A DNA stretch of 64,000 nucleotides from Buttiauxella ferragutiae (GCF_001654915.1 NZ_LXEQ01000003.1), one strand, 5' to 3'; counted from the first letter of the stretch, positions 24,234-32,700 are shown. The notes: generated from the letters alone by a model not told the origin. Program-made: numbers and translations.

Positions 24234-27200
24234 ATGAAATATATTTATAAAGCAGTATCCCGCGAAGGGCTGGGTTTAATTATTGTTGCTTCGCTGTGTA
24301 GCACCGCAGCACACGCAGTCACCGTCAATGGCACGAAAACTGTTGCCGACCTTCCGGCAAATCCGGATGCATTATATGTAGGCGAAAGCGGTACAGGTTC
24401 TCTGCTGATTAAACAAGGCGAGACAGTTGTCGCAGGGCAAGACACGGGCGGTGATACTGGTTCCGTCCTCGGCTATAGCAGAGGTGATAGCGGAACAGTA
24501 ACGGTCAATGGTGGCACCTGGTACGATAGTGTGACTTCCGCCAATGCCCCGTCAGGCCGCGGAACCACCGCAGTAGGTGGCGGAGGCGTAGGTACACTGA
24601 ATATTAATAATGGTGGCAAAATGTACACCATGTTTATTAATGTCGGGCAAAACAGAGGGGGTACAGGTGTCGTTAATGTCGATGGTGCCAATTCCCATAT
24701 ATTTGCGACTGCCGACTCAGGTTCCGGGATCACCGTCGGAACCAGTGGCACAGGGACAGTAAACATTACTAACGGAGGTAAAATCACTTCCACCTCCGGG
24801 ACTTCTATTGGTTACAACGCTGACTCTAACGGTACAGTGAACATCAGCGGCAGCGGTTCAAACTGGACGGTTACCGATGGCCCAATGCGCGTGGGAGCCA
24901 GCGGTGTGGGTACGTTAAATATCTCGGCTGATGGTTCATTGAACAGCGATGGCGGGGAAATTGCCTCAGGGAGCGGATCTTTCGGTACCGCTTCCATAAG
25001 CGGCCCTGGCTCAACATGGAACGTCGGAACAAACAACACACTCTCGATTGGTTTTACATCTACCGATGCCAGTGTGACACAAAGCACGGGCACGTTGATT
25101 GTTGAAAACCAAGGTAAAATGGTTGCCGAAGGCGGCATCAACGTGGCTGGCGACGGAAGTAAGATCTACGTCGGTGCGAAGGAAGGTTCAACAGCGACTG
25201 CGCCAGGCACACTGGAAACACCAACAATTGATTTGCGCAATGCCAACAATGCGCTGGTGTTTAATCATTCTGACACTTCAGGAAATTACCTGTTCTCACC
25301 GGTCGTGTCAGGCAATGGCTCAGTGACCAACTTAAACGGCACAACCGTGCTGACTGGCGCGAATACCTACACCGGTGGCACCACCATCAGCGGCGGCACT
25401 CTGCAACTGGGTAATGGCACTACGGCGGGGTCACTGGTTGGTGATGTCCTCAACAACAGCGAATTTGTCATCAATAACCCAGCGGAAACCACACTGTCTG
25501 GTGTGATTTCCGGCACAGGTTCGATGACTCAACAAGGTGCTGGCACCACCATTTTAACCGCCCAAAATACCTACACCGGCAAAACTATCGTCAATGCAGG
25601 CTCTCTGCGTACTGATGTAGTTAATAGCATTGCTACCAGCAATGAAGTCAACGTCAATGGCGGTGTGCTTGATCTGAACGGCAATAACCAACTGGTGAAT
25701 CGCCTTGGCGGCACCGGTGGCCAGGTTCAGCTTAACGGCGCAACGCTGACAACCCATAACGCGACGACCGCGGACAATTCCACCTACGCCGGTGACATTG
25801 TCGATGGCACCTCAAAAGGCAGCCTGACCAAAACCGGTGACGGTTCCCTGACGCTGACCGGTAAAACAGGCTGGACAGGTGACACCCATATCGATGGCGG
25901 CGAGTTAGTGCTTGATGGCAGCAACGGCGGCGCACAGCTAGTCAGTAATATCATCGCCAAAGACAACACTGCGCTTTCTCTGCGTAACGGTGCAAATCTG
26001 ACCGGCTGGATTGACCCAACCGACGTCAACATCGATAAATCCAGTAGCTGGGATATGACTGCGGATTCCGTAGTCGACGATGTTAACCTCGCCGGGACTA
26101 TCCGTTATGCCGCGCCAACGACCTCGCCAATGACAAGCGGGCACACCCTGACCGCCAATAACTGGAATGGCCAGGACGGTACTCTGGTGATGAACACTGT
26201 TTTGGGTGATGACGCTTCCGTAACCGACAAACTGCTGGTCAACGGTAATACCAGCGGCAACACTTTTATGCAGATCAACAATGTCGGTGGGCACGGAGCG
26301 AAGACGGTTGAAGGCATCGAAGTTGTTGATGTCAAAGGCCAGTCTGACGGTACCTTCACCAAATCAGGGCGTATTGTTGCCGGCGCGTATGATTACAGCC
26401 TGGTGAAAAAAGGCGCTAACTGGTATCTGACAAGTCTGGATACCACACCGCCAACCGAGCCTGCGCCGGGTGTGCCACCAGCACAACCGCCACTGACTTC
26501 ACCTGACCGGTCAGCACCAGCACCAACGCCAACACCAACGCCGTCAGAATCAGGTCAGCAAGGCACACCGACTGTTCGCCCGGAATCAGCCAGCTATACC
26601 GCTAACCTGGCGGCAGCTAACACCATGTTTGTGACCCGACTGCATGACCGTTTAGGGGAAACTCAATATACCGATGCGCTGACCGGCGAGCAGAAAGTCA
26701 CCAGCCTGTGGTTACGTCAGGTTGGCGGGCATAACAACTGGAGAGACAGCAGCGGTCAGCTCAAAACCCAAAGCAACCGTTACGTGGTGCAACTGGGCGG
26801 CGATCTGGCACAGTGGAGCGGCGACGGCCTGCAACGTCTGCACCTTGGGGCGATGGGCGGTTACGGCAACAACAGCAGCAACAGCCACTCCAGTGTTACC
26901 GGTTATCATTCCAAAGGTTCTGTGGATGGTTACAGCGCCGGGCTTTACGCCACCTGGTATGAAAATGACGAAACACATCAGGGTACTTATGTGGATAGCT
27001 GGGCGCAGTACGGCTGGTTCAACAACGATGTGAAAGGCCAGGATATTCAGGGCGAGTCCTACAAATCAAGCGGTATCACCGCTTCCATTGAGCTGGGTTA
27101 CACCCACAAACTGGGCGAGTACACCGGCAGCCAGGGTTCGCTGAATGAGTGGTATATCCAGCCTCAGGCACAGGCTATCTGGATGGGTGTTAAGGCAGAC

Positions 27201-27554
27201 GACCACCGTGAAAGTAACGGCACACGCATCAACGGTGAAGGTGACGACAATATCCAGACTCGTCTGGGTGTGCGCACTTACCTGAAAGGCCACAGCAAAG
27301 TGGATGACGGTAAAAACCGCACCTTCCAGCCGTTTGTGGAAGTTAACTGGATCCATAACACTCAGGACTTCGGCACCCGCATGGATGGCGAGAGCGTTTA
27401 TCAGAGTGGCGCACGCGATATCGGGGAAATTAAAACCGGTGTTGAGGGCCAGCTGAATAACAATCTGAATCTGTGGGGTAATGTCGGCGTTCAGGTCGGC
27501 GATAAAGGCTATAACGACGCCGCCGCTATGGTTGGGGTGAAGTACAGCTTCTAA
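24234..27554 (+). CDS. AIDA-type autotransporter adhesin 2
   Basis: 1106 residues with the same plan as autotransporter 1: signal peptide 1-28, beta-helix passenger, PATR repeats, Pro/Thr-rich linker (here PAPTPTPTPSES), and C-terminal barrel. The first 15 residues, the mid-passenger from about residue 520 and the barrel are nearly identical to copy 1, while residues about 16-330 and the linker differ. It has an Arg-Gly-Asp triplet at residues 83-85, where copy 1 has Asn-Gly-Asp. It ends at a strong bidirectional terminator. Confidence 0.9.
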   Translation: MKYIYKAVSREGLGLIIVASLCSTAAHAVTVNGTKTVADLPANPDALYVGESGTGSLLIKQGETVVAGQDTGGDTGSVLGYSRGDSGTVTVNGGTWYDSVTSANAPSGRGTTAVGGGGVGTLNINNGGKMYTMFINVGQNRGGTGVVNVDGANSHIFATADSGSGITVGTSGTGTVNITNGGKITSTSGTSIGYNADSNGTVNISGSGSNWTVTDGPMRVGASGVGTLNISADGSLNSDGGEIASGSGSFGTASISGPGSTWNVGTNNTLSIGFTSTDASVTQSTGTLIVENQGKMVAEGGINVAGDGSKIYVGAKEGSTATAPGTLETPTIDLRNANNALVFNHSDTSGNYLFSPVVSGNGSVTNLNGTTVLTGANTYTGGTTISGGTLQLGNGTTAGSLVGDVLNNSEFVINNPAETTLSGVISGTGSMTQQGAGTTILTAQNTYTGKTIVNAGSLRTDVVNSIATSNEVNVNGGVLDLNGNNQLVNRLGGTGGQVQLNGATLTTHNATTADNSTYAGDIVDGTSKGSLTKTGDGSLTLTGKTGWTGDTHIDGGELVLDGSNGGAQLVSNIIAKDNTALSLRNGANLTGWIDPTDVNIDKSSSWDMTADSVVDDVNLAGTIRYAAPTTSPMTSGHTLTANNWNGQDGTLVMNTVLGDDASVTDKLLVNGNTSGNTFMQINNVGGHGAKTVEGIEVVDVKGQSDGTFTKSGRIVAGAYDYSLVKKGANWYLTSLDTTPPTEPAPGVPPAQPPLTSPDRSAPAPTPTPTPSESGQQGTPTVRPESASYTANLAAANTMFVTRLHDRLGETQYTDALTGEQKVTSLWLRQVGGHNNWRDSSGQLKTQSNRYVVQLGGDLAQWSGDGLQRLHLGAMGGYGNNSSNSHSSVTGYHSKGSVDGYSAGLYATWYENDETHQGTYVDSWAQYGWFNNDVKGQDIQGESYKSSGITASIELGYTHKLGEYTGSQGSLNEWYIQPQAQAIWMGVKADDHRESNGTRINGEGDDNIQTRLGVRTYLKGHSKVDDGKNRTFQPFVEVNWIHNTQDFGTRMDGESVYQSGARDIGEIKTGVEGQLNNNLNLWGNVGVQVGDKGYNDAAAMVGVKYSF

Positions 27555-27564
27555 ATTAAATTTT

Positions 27565-27592
27565 GAGCGGGGTTTCCCCCGCTCATTTTTTT
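27565..27592. terminator. Bidirectional terminator after autotransporter 2
   Basis: GAGCGGGG and CCCCGCTC form a stem around a four-base loop, followed by ATTTTTTTATT. It lies between the converging adhesin and TRAP permease genes. Confidence 0.85.
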
Positions 27593-27593
27593 A

Positions 27594-28901
27594 TTATTTT
27601 ACCAGACCCATACTCTGTGGCAGCGCCATAGAGATAGCCGGTAAATACGTCACCATCATCAGAACAATCGCAATCACCGCGAAGAACGGCAGCAACGGTT
27701 TAATCACGCGCTCAATCTTAATATCCCCGACTTTACAGCCGGTAAATAAGATTGGCCCTACCGGTGGTGTAATCGTGCCGAGCGACAAGTTAAACACCAT
27801 CATGATACCGAACTGCACCGGGTCCATCCCAAACTGCATGCAGATTGGCAGGAAGATTGGGGTGAAGATTAATACCGCAGGCGTTGGGTCCATAAAGGTA
27901 CCCACCAGCAGCAATACCACATTCATAATCAGCAGAATAACAACAAAGCTGTCAGTCGCAGAAAGCAGGCCGGAAGCAATCAGCGCAGGGATTTTGGTAA
28001 ACGCCATCACCCACGACATGATAGAAGACGCCGCCAGCATGAAAATAACAATCGCGGTCATTTTCGCGGTCGCGAGGAATATCTGCGGCAAATCGTCCAG
28101 TTTGATGTTGCGATAAATAATGCCGAGCACCAGCGAATAAACCACCGCAATTGCCGACGCTTCAGTCGCGGTAAATACGCCGCCCAGAATGCCGCCGATC
28201 ACCACAACAATCATCATCAGGCTTGGAATCGCATCAAACAGAATACGCAGCGTCTGGCCTTTGTCAGCTGAACGGTCAGCCACATAACCGCGACGTTTAG
28301 CGATTATCCCGGCGACAATCATCACGCCTAAGCCCCAGAGAATACCCGGCACGTAACCGGCCATAAACAGCGCAGAAATTGATACGCTACCCGCAACCGT
28401 TGCGTAAACAATCAGTGAGTTGCTTGGCGGGATCAGCATACCGGTTGGTGCAGAAGCGATATTCACCGCGGCACTAAACGCGGGATCGTAGTTCTCTTTT
28501 TTCTGAATCGGCGACATGATGCCGCCCACTGCCGCCGCCGAGGCCACGCCAGAACCGCTGATGGAACCAAACAGCATGTTGGCGACCACGTTGGTTTGTG
28601 CCAGAGGGCCAGGCAGGAAATTACTGACCATTTTTGCGCAGTTAATTAAACGAATGGCTATCCCGCCATTGTTCATTAAATTCCCCGCCAATATAAAGAA
28701 AGGAATGGCTAATAAGGCAAAGGAGTCGAGACCAACAAAAACACGCTGAGCAGAAGTTAATATCGCACCATCGAACGGCAGAATAAGTAACATCGCTGCA
28801 AAAGAAGAAATGCCGATACTGATACTAATTGGCGCACCCGCCATCAGCAAAATTAACACACCGCTAAACATTACTAGCGCAACAACAATCGCAATATCCA
28901 T
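27594..28901 (-). CDS. TRAP transporter large permease (DctM type), system 1
   Basis: A 435-residue inner-membrane protein with about 12 hydrophobic helices that couples solute uptake to sodium entry. Family motifs include IPFFILAGNLMNNGGIA, SGSGVASAAAVGGIM and TGMLIPPSNSLIVYA. It works with the small permease and the binding protein encoded just upstream. The gap to the small-permease stop is 12 bp. Last gene of the operon. Confidence 0.93.
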   Translation of the reverse strand: MDIAIVVALVMFSGVLILLMAGAPISISIGISSFAAMLLILPFDGAILTSAQRVFVGLDSFALLAIPFFILAGNLMNNGGIAIRLINCAKMVSNFLPGPLAQTNVVANMLFGSISGSGVASAAAVGGIMSPIQKKENYDPAFSAAVNIASAPTGMLIPPSNSLIVYATVAGSVSISALFMAGYVPGILWGLGVMIVAGIIAKRRGYVADRSADKGQTLRILFDAIPSLMMIVVVIGGILGGVFTATEASAIAVVYSLVLGIIYRNIKLDDLPQIFLATAKMTAIVIFMLAASSIMSWVMAFTKIPALIASGLLSATDSFVVILLIMNVVLLLVGTFMDPTPAVLIFTPIFLPICMQFGMDPVQFGIMMVFNLSLGTITPPVGPILFTGCKVGDIKIERVIKPLLPFFAVIAIVLMMVTYLPAISMALPQSMGLVK

Positions 28902-28913
28902 GTCGACACCTAA

Positions 28914-29447
28914 TCAATCTTGTTTCGAAGAGAACTTTCTGAACAGCCCATATTGGTTATACAGGCAATAGAACAGCGTCAATGCGCCGCTTAGCGGGAT
29001 CGCAATGTAGATAATGCCGATAGGAATTTGTAAGGCGGAATCAAGCTGTGCCATCTGGCGGTTCATACCGATATACCCACCAATAGTCAGCACCAGCAAT
29101 GCAAATACAGAAGTGGCAAGCTCACCCAATATTTCCAGTGAAAGGCGGAATTTACGCGGCATTTTGTCGCGCATAAAAGTAATCGCCATATGCTCGCGCA
29201 GGCCAAAAACATAAGCCCCACCAATCAGTACCAGCCAGATAAACAAATAACGCGCCAGCACTTCGCTAACCGCACTCGGGCTATTAAATAAATAACGGGA
29301 GGCCACCTGCCAGGTCACCAGCAAGGTCATTAAACCGACAATCAGAATACACAGTGAGGACGCAACTTTATCAACGGCCTGTTTTACTCGCGTCAGCTGC
29401 GAATAAAAACCAGATGTGGACATGGGGGCGGGTTGAGCAACTTTCAT
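28914..29447 (-). CDS. TRAP transporter small permease (DctQ type), system 1
   Basis: 177 residues with four hydrophobic helices, the partner of the large permease. The motif WQVASRYLFNSPSAVSEVL and ARYLFIWLVLIGGAYV are typical of DctQ. The ATG at 29447 has GGAG seven bases upstream; an in-frame ATG nine codons earlier falls inside the perfect hairpin between this gene and the binding-protein gene and is unlikely. Confidence 0.88.
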   Translation of the reverse strand: MKVAQPAPMSTSGFYSQLTRVKQAVDKVASSLCILIVGLMTLLVTWQVASRYLFNSPSAVSEVLARYLFIWLVLIGGAYVFGLREHMAITFMRDKMPRKFRLSLEILGELATSVFALLVLTIGGYIGMNRQMAQLDSALQIPIGIIYIAIPLSGALTLFYCLYNQYGLFRKFSSKQD

Positions 29448-29458
29448 TTTAATCTCCA

Positions 29459-29480
29459 AGGGGGATGAAAACATCCCCCT
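29459..29480. repeat. Perfect hairpin between TRAP binding-protein and permease genes, system 1
   Basis: AGGGGGATG and CATCCCCCT pair exactly around an AAAA (minus strand TTTT) loop. There is no T tract after it on the minus strand. Such hairpins often protect the mRNA of the binding protein so that it is made in excess over the permease. Confidence 0.8.
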
Positions 29481-29515
29481 AAACTTCTCTACTCAAGCGA
29501 CTTCAGGATGGGTAA

Positions 29516-30529
29516 TTACTTGGCCAGCTCACGAATTTTTTCGTACAACGCTTTTTGTTCAGGCGTGGTTAACATCGCAGATTGCAGTGGCTTGCAGCTT
29601 TCCTGGAAAGGCTTGATATCCACTTCGGTAAAGGTTGCACCCTTATCTTTTGCAGTTTGACGCGCGCCATCAAGGGCTTTATCCCACAGCTCAAATTGAG
29701 TCACTGTGCTCTCTTTGGCTAATTTGCGGAACAGTTCGCGGTCGGCTTCATCCATTTTGGCGAGGAAGCTTTCGTTAGCCACTAACAAGTCAGCCACCAT
29801 CACGTGACGCGTGTTTGAGAAGTAAGGTGCCACTTCGTATTGTTTGAGGTCAGCGTAAGTAATTTCGTTGTTCTCAGCACCGTCCAGCACGCCCTGTTGG
29901 ATGGCGGAGTACACTTCACCCTGCCCCATTGGTACGCCTGTGCCGCCCATGCAACTCAGCATTTTGATCATCGTGTCAGACTGCATCACACGGATTTTCT
30001 TGCCCTTCATATCGGCCGGGCTGGTGACTGCGGCACCTTTGGTATAAACGCTACGTGCGCCCGCGGTATACGCGGTGACCACTTCAAAGCCGGTTCCTTT
30101 GGTGGAAGCAAACAGGCTGTCGAGCACACCAGAAGTAAACACTTTGCGCTGGTGTTCAGGGTTGTCGTAGACGTATGGCATCGCCAGAACAGAGAAGTTT
30201 TTATTGAAGTTTTCGACCAGTGGGTTCGCCACTACGGCCAACTGAATTGCACCGGACTGCACCAGTTCCAGTGATGCACGCTGGTCGCCTAACAGTTCAT
30301 TCGGGTGGATTTCGAGTTTGTAACGGCCTTTAGTTTCAGATTCCAGCTTTTCGCTGAAAGAGACTAATGCTTTGTATTGTGGGTTATTTTCGGATTGGTT
30401 GAACGCAGTTTTCAGCGTTACGGTGCCTGTTGGGGCAGCGTCATCGCCACATCCGCTCAGCAAAATCGTGGCCGCGACAGCGGTAGCAACTAGCGAAATT
30501 TTTGGCAAAACATGTTTCAAATGCAGCAT
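29516..30529 (-). CDS. TRAP transporter solute-binding protein (DctP type), system 1
   Basis: 337 residues. The signal ends LLSGC, so it is predicted to be a lipoprotein lipidated at Cys27, less usual than the soluble form. DctP features: ELLGDQRASLELVQSGAIQL, GKKIRVMQSD with the conserved Arg that binds a substrate carboxylate, and GVLDGAENNEITY. The substrate is therefore an organic acid, perhaps a hexuronate given the KdgR-like site upstream; that last step is inference. Confidence 0.92.
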   Translation of the reverse strand: MLHLKHVLPKISLVATAVAATILLSGCGDDAAPTGTVTLKTAFNQSENNPQYKALVSFSEKLESETKGRYKLEIHPNELLGDQRASLELVQSGAIQLAVVANPLVENFNKNFSVLAMPYVYDNPEHQRKVFTSGVLDSLFASTKGTGFEVVTAYTAGARSVYTKGAAVTSPADMKGKKIRVMQSDTMIKMLSCMGGTGVPMGQGEVYSAIQQGVLDGAENNEITYADLKQYEVAPYFSNTRHVMVADLLVANESFLAKMDEADRELFRKLAKESTVTQFELWDKALDGARQTAKDKGATFTEVDIKPFQESCKPLQSAMLTTPEQKALYEKIRELAK

Positions 30530-30610
30530 CCCTAAGACTCCCTAATATCCATAGTTTCGATGTGGAACTAATTCGATTCGGAAGTATTTACTCACTGAAA
30601 GCCGATAAAA

Positions 30611-30625
30611 TGAAACATTATTTCA
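30611..30625. promoter_or_regulatory. KdgR-like operator upstream of TRAP system 1
   Basis: TGAAACATTATTTCA has perfect TGAAA/TTTCA arms and lies within AAAATGAAACATTATTTCAC, close to the IclR-type KdgR operator pattern (AATGAAAC ... GTTTCATT) as I recall it. It is about 85 bp upstream of the dctP start. Confidence 0.4.
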
Positions 30626-30942
30626 CTCAAAAAGAAATTTCGATTCATTTTGTAATTAAGATCTCAAAACCACACCGCCTGAAGATCAAAAAACACACAG
30701 TCTTTGTGTCAAAAAACAACAAATGGGTTATGAACCAGTGAAGAAAATGTGGTTTCAGGACACTTTATCGGAAACTTTTAAGGGGGAGGCATTCAGGCAA
30801 TCAATGAAAAATGGTGATTGCGAGACATGCCGCAGAGTGAAGTTATGACGGTGGGCGGAGGGAGGAAAGTTTGTAAAATGGTTACGACTGTTTGAGGCGA
30901 ACGGTTTCAGGTGATGACTTTGCCGTAGTTGAATAAGTCCGA

Positions 30943-30956
30943 ATTGTAGCTACAAT
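30943..30956. promoter_or_regulatory. Toxin-antitoxin operator palindrome
   Basis: ATTGTAGCTACAAT is a perfect 14-bp palindrome ending 27 bp before the antitoxin start, the usual place for autorepression by the antitoxin and its toxin complex. Confidence 0.65.
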
Positions 30957-30983
30957 GAAGCCACTCAAACAAAGGAGGCAATA

Positions 30984-31301
30984 ATGGACTCAGTCATTCG
31001 TACTCGCATCGACAGCCAGACAAAACAAAAAGCCACCGAAATCCTCGAAAGTTGTGGTCTGACAATGAGCACCGCACTGCGGCTTTTTGTCGAACAAGTG
31101 GTGATTAATGAAGGCCTGCCATTCGACATTAATCGTAAACCCAGTCCTCGCCTGATTCAGGCCATGCGCGAAACGCAAGAGATCCTTCAAAACGGCAAAA
31201 GTCGATTTTCCGATGTAAACGAGCAAATGGACGCACTGAATAATGGCCAGCAACAAACGGGTGAAGCTGCCGTATCAGACAAAACACACAAAATCATTTA
31301 G
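30984..31301 (+). CDS. RelB/DinJ-family antitoxin
   Basis: 105 residues. The N-terminus (SVIRTRIDSQTKQKATEIL ... LTMSTALRLFVEQVV) is the ribbon-helix-helix DNA-binding domain of the DinJ family; the C-terminal tail from about residue 55 would wrap the toxin. It neutralises the YafQ-like toxin and represses its own promoter through the palindrome upstream. AAAGGAGG gives a strong ribosome site, so the antitoxin is made in excess. Its 3' end overlaps the toxin gene. Confidence 0.9.
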   Translation: MDSVIRTRIDSQTKQKATEILESCGLTMSTALRLFVEQVVINEGLPFDINRKPSPRLIQAMRETQEILQNGKSRFSDVNEQMDALNNGQQQTGEAAVSDKTHKII

Positions 31302-31548
31302 CAAAGCCTGGGAGCGTTACAACCAAGCTGGCCGCCATGACATGAACGCTGTTTCAGCGGCAATGTGGCTTATTGCTTCACGTAATCCTTTACCGGCTTA
31401 TTACTTCGACCATGCTCTAACGGGGGAATATAGCGGGTACAGAGAACTGCATATTGGGGGTGATTATTTACTGGTGTATTACGTTGATGAAGCCAGCAGA
31501 ACTGTTGCCTTTTCTGATTTAGGCACCCATGCCGAACTGTTTGAATGA
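31243..31548 (+). CDS. YafQ-family mRNA interferase toxin
   Basis: About 100 residues of the RelE/YafQ fold, a ribosome-dependent endoribonuclease. The segment from DMNAVSAAMWLIA through NPLPAYYFDHALTGEYSGYRELHI to GTHAELFE follows E. coli YafQ closely; the histidines and Phe near the end are the positions used for catalysis in YafQ. Two starts are possible: ATG 31243 or GTG 31261; neither has a good ribosome site, which fits coupling to antitoxin translation. It overlaps the antitoxin by 59 or 41 bp. Confidence 0.88.
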   Translation: MASNKRVKLPYQTKHTKSFSKAWERYNQAGRHDMNAVSAAMWLIASRNPLPAYYFDHALTGEYSGYRELHIGGDYLLVYYVDEASRTVAFSDLGTHAELFE

Positions 31549-31572
31549 GTGATTAGCAAGCTGCTGTTATTT

Positions 31573-31600
31573 CCCCTCTCCCCAAAATCAGAAAGAGGGG
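31573..31600. terminator. Hairpin between the toxin and the periplasmic gene
   Basis: CCCCTCT and AGAGGGG pair around a 14-base loop in a short gap between converging genes. T runs are weak, so efficiency is uncertain. Confidence 0.5.
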
Positions 31601-31616
31601 TTCAACGCATGGCGGG

Positions 31617-32198
31617 TTATTTAGCCTGCTGAGCAGTGATTTTAATCGAGTCGGTGTAGGTCACACGGACACTTTGGTTCACTTTCATCTCTTTCAAACG
31701 CGCCTGAACTTCTGGGTCTTCAACAGTAATCACTTTCTCCTGCCCTTTAGGGCCGACGAAGGTCACGGTGTTGTTTTTCAGATCGATATGTTTGATTTTA
31801 AGCTGAACGTTAACCTGACGGAAAGCTTCGTGCTCTGGGCTCGCTTCGGTGGCTTTCTCCATCCCTTTAGTGGATGAAGCGGTTGGCGCGGCTTTATCAA
31901 CATTGGTATCAAAAGCGACGGCAACAGAGCGTGTCACGGTGGTGTCGACAACATCACCCGCTTTCAGATTAGCCAGCGTACCGGTTTCTTCTGGCACGTT
32001 GAATGAGACTTTATTGCCCTTCTCTCCCTCTAAAACCACGACATGGTTTTTTTGATCAACGGAAACGACTTTCGCAGAAAAATGATCGGCCTGGAAATCT
32101 CCCGCGACTGGCAAAATTTGGGCATTGGCGGAAAAAACGCTAAACGCGAGTAACGAAACGGTAGCGGCACTTTTAATAATCGTTTGAATCGGTTTCAT
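31617..32198 (-). CDS. Periplasmic protein with duplicated beta domain, function unknown
   Basis: 193 residues with a cleavable signal (LLAFSVFSANA, then QILPV). The mature part seems to hold two related beta-rich halves: one with AKVVSVDQKNHVVVLEGEKG at about residues 41-60 and one with LKIKHIDLKNNTVTFVGPKG at about 131-150, each ending in a V-T-V/T strand, joined by a Thr/Ala-rich segment. This looks like an internal duplication of a small barrel domain. No catalytic motif is seen. It follows cybC by 66 bp on the same strand, so it may share its transcript. Confidence 0.7.
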   Translation of the reverse strand: MKPIQTIIKSAATVSLLAFSVFSANAQILPVAGDFQADHFSAKVVSVDQKNHVVVLEGEKGNKVSFNVPEETGTLANLKAGDVVDTTVTRSVAVAFDTNVDKAAPTASSTKGMEKATEASPEHEAFRQVNVQLKIKHIDLKNNTVTFVGPKGQEKVITVEDPEVQARLKEMKVNQSVRVTYTDSIKITAQQAK

Positions 32199-32264
32199 AA
32201 ATCAGATGTCCTTATAAAGATATGCAGATATGTTCAGGCCCTCAATGGAAGGACCAGTATCAGC

Positions 32265-32651
32265 TTAGCGGTATTTTTTATGGTAGGCATTACGAGTGGT
32301 TTTAAACTCTTCCGCCGCCGCTTGTGCTTCTTTCACTTTGCCTTCGTTGGCCAGTTTCAGCGCACCATCGATTTGACCGACCAGTAAATCCAGGCCGTGG
32401 CGGTAGTCTTTCATCTCCGCGCTATCCGCGGCTTTGCTTTCAAGTTTAGGGGGAGTGCCTTTTTGCGCATCCAGTGCTGCGGTACGCATATTGTTGAGCG
32501 AGGTTTTTAGCTCAGCCGCGTTATCGGTCTTCAACACGGTTTTGTAGTTCTCCGCGATGATATCCATATCATCACCCACATCTTTCGCCATGCTCGTTGC
32601 GGAAAATAACACGGTCGATACAGCCAACATTGCAATCAGTTGCTTTCGCAT
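32265..32651 (-). CDS. cybC: Soluble cytochrome b562
   Basis: A 128-residue periplasmic four-helix-bundle haem protein that carries electrons; its physiological partner is not known. After a signal ending ATSMA the mature chain begins KDVGDDMDI, so the haem-ligand Met is Met7, and the second ligand His lies in the C-terminal NAYHKKYR, equal to His102 of E. coli. Unlike the c-type relatives there is no CxxCH, so haem is held non-covalently. In E. coli the gene also neighbours pmbA. Confidence 0.93.
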   Translation of the reverse strand: MRKQLIAMLAVSTVLFSATSMAKDVGDDMDIIAENYKTVLKTDNAAELKTSLNNMRTAALDAQKGTPPKLESKAADSAEMKDYRHGLDLLVGQIDGALKLANEGKVKEAQAAAEEFKTTRNAYHKKYR

Positions 32652-32676
32652 GAATCAATCACCTCTTTATTATAAG

Positions 32677-32700
32677 AAGGGTGCGGCAGGTCGCACCCTT
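32677..32700. terminator. Hairpin between pmbA and cybC
   Basis: AAGGGTGCG and CGCACCCTT form a perfect 9-bp stem with a six-base loop just after the pmbA stop on the minus strand. The following T content is modest; it may end or attenuate pmbA transcription. Confidence 0.6.

Larger units (their letters stand above)
30530..30983. other. Intergenic region between TRAP system 1 and the toxin-antitoxin pair
   Basis: 454 bp with no convincing gene. It holds the TRAP promoter side (a KdgR-like palindrome at 30611) and the antitoxin operator at 30943. The middle, about 30760-30900, shows nothing I recognise. Confidence 0.45.

Noticed and set aside
30502..30741. 79-codon plus-strand frame upstream of the toxin-antitoxin pair
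   Set aside because: It begins inside the dctP signal region, has no ribosome site and covers the promoter with the KdgR-like site.
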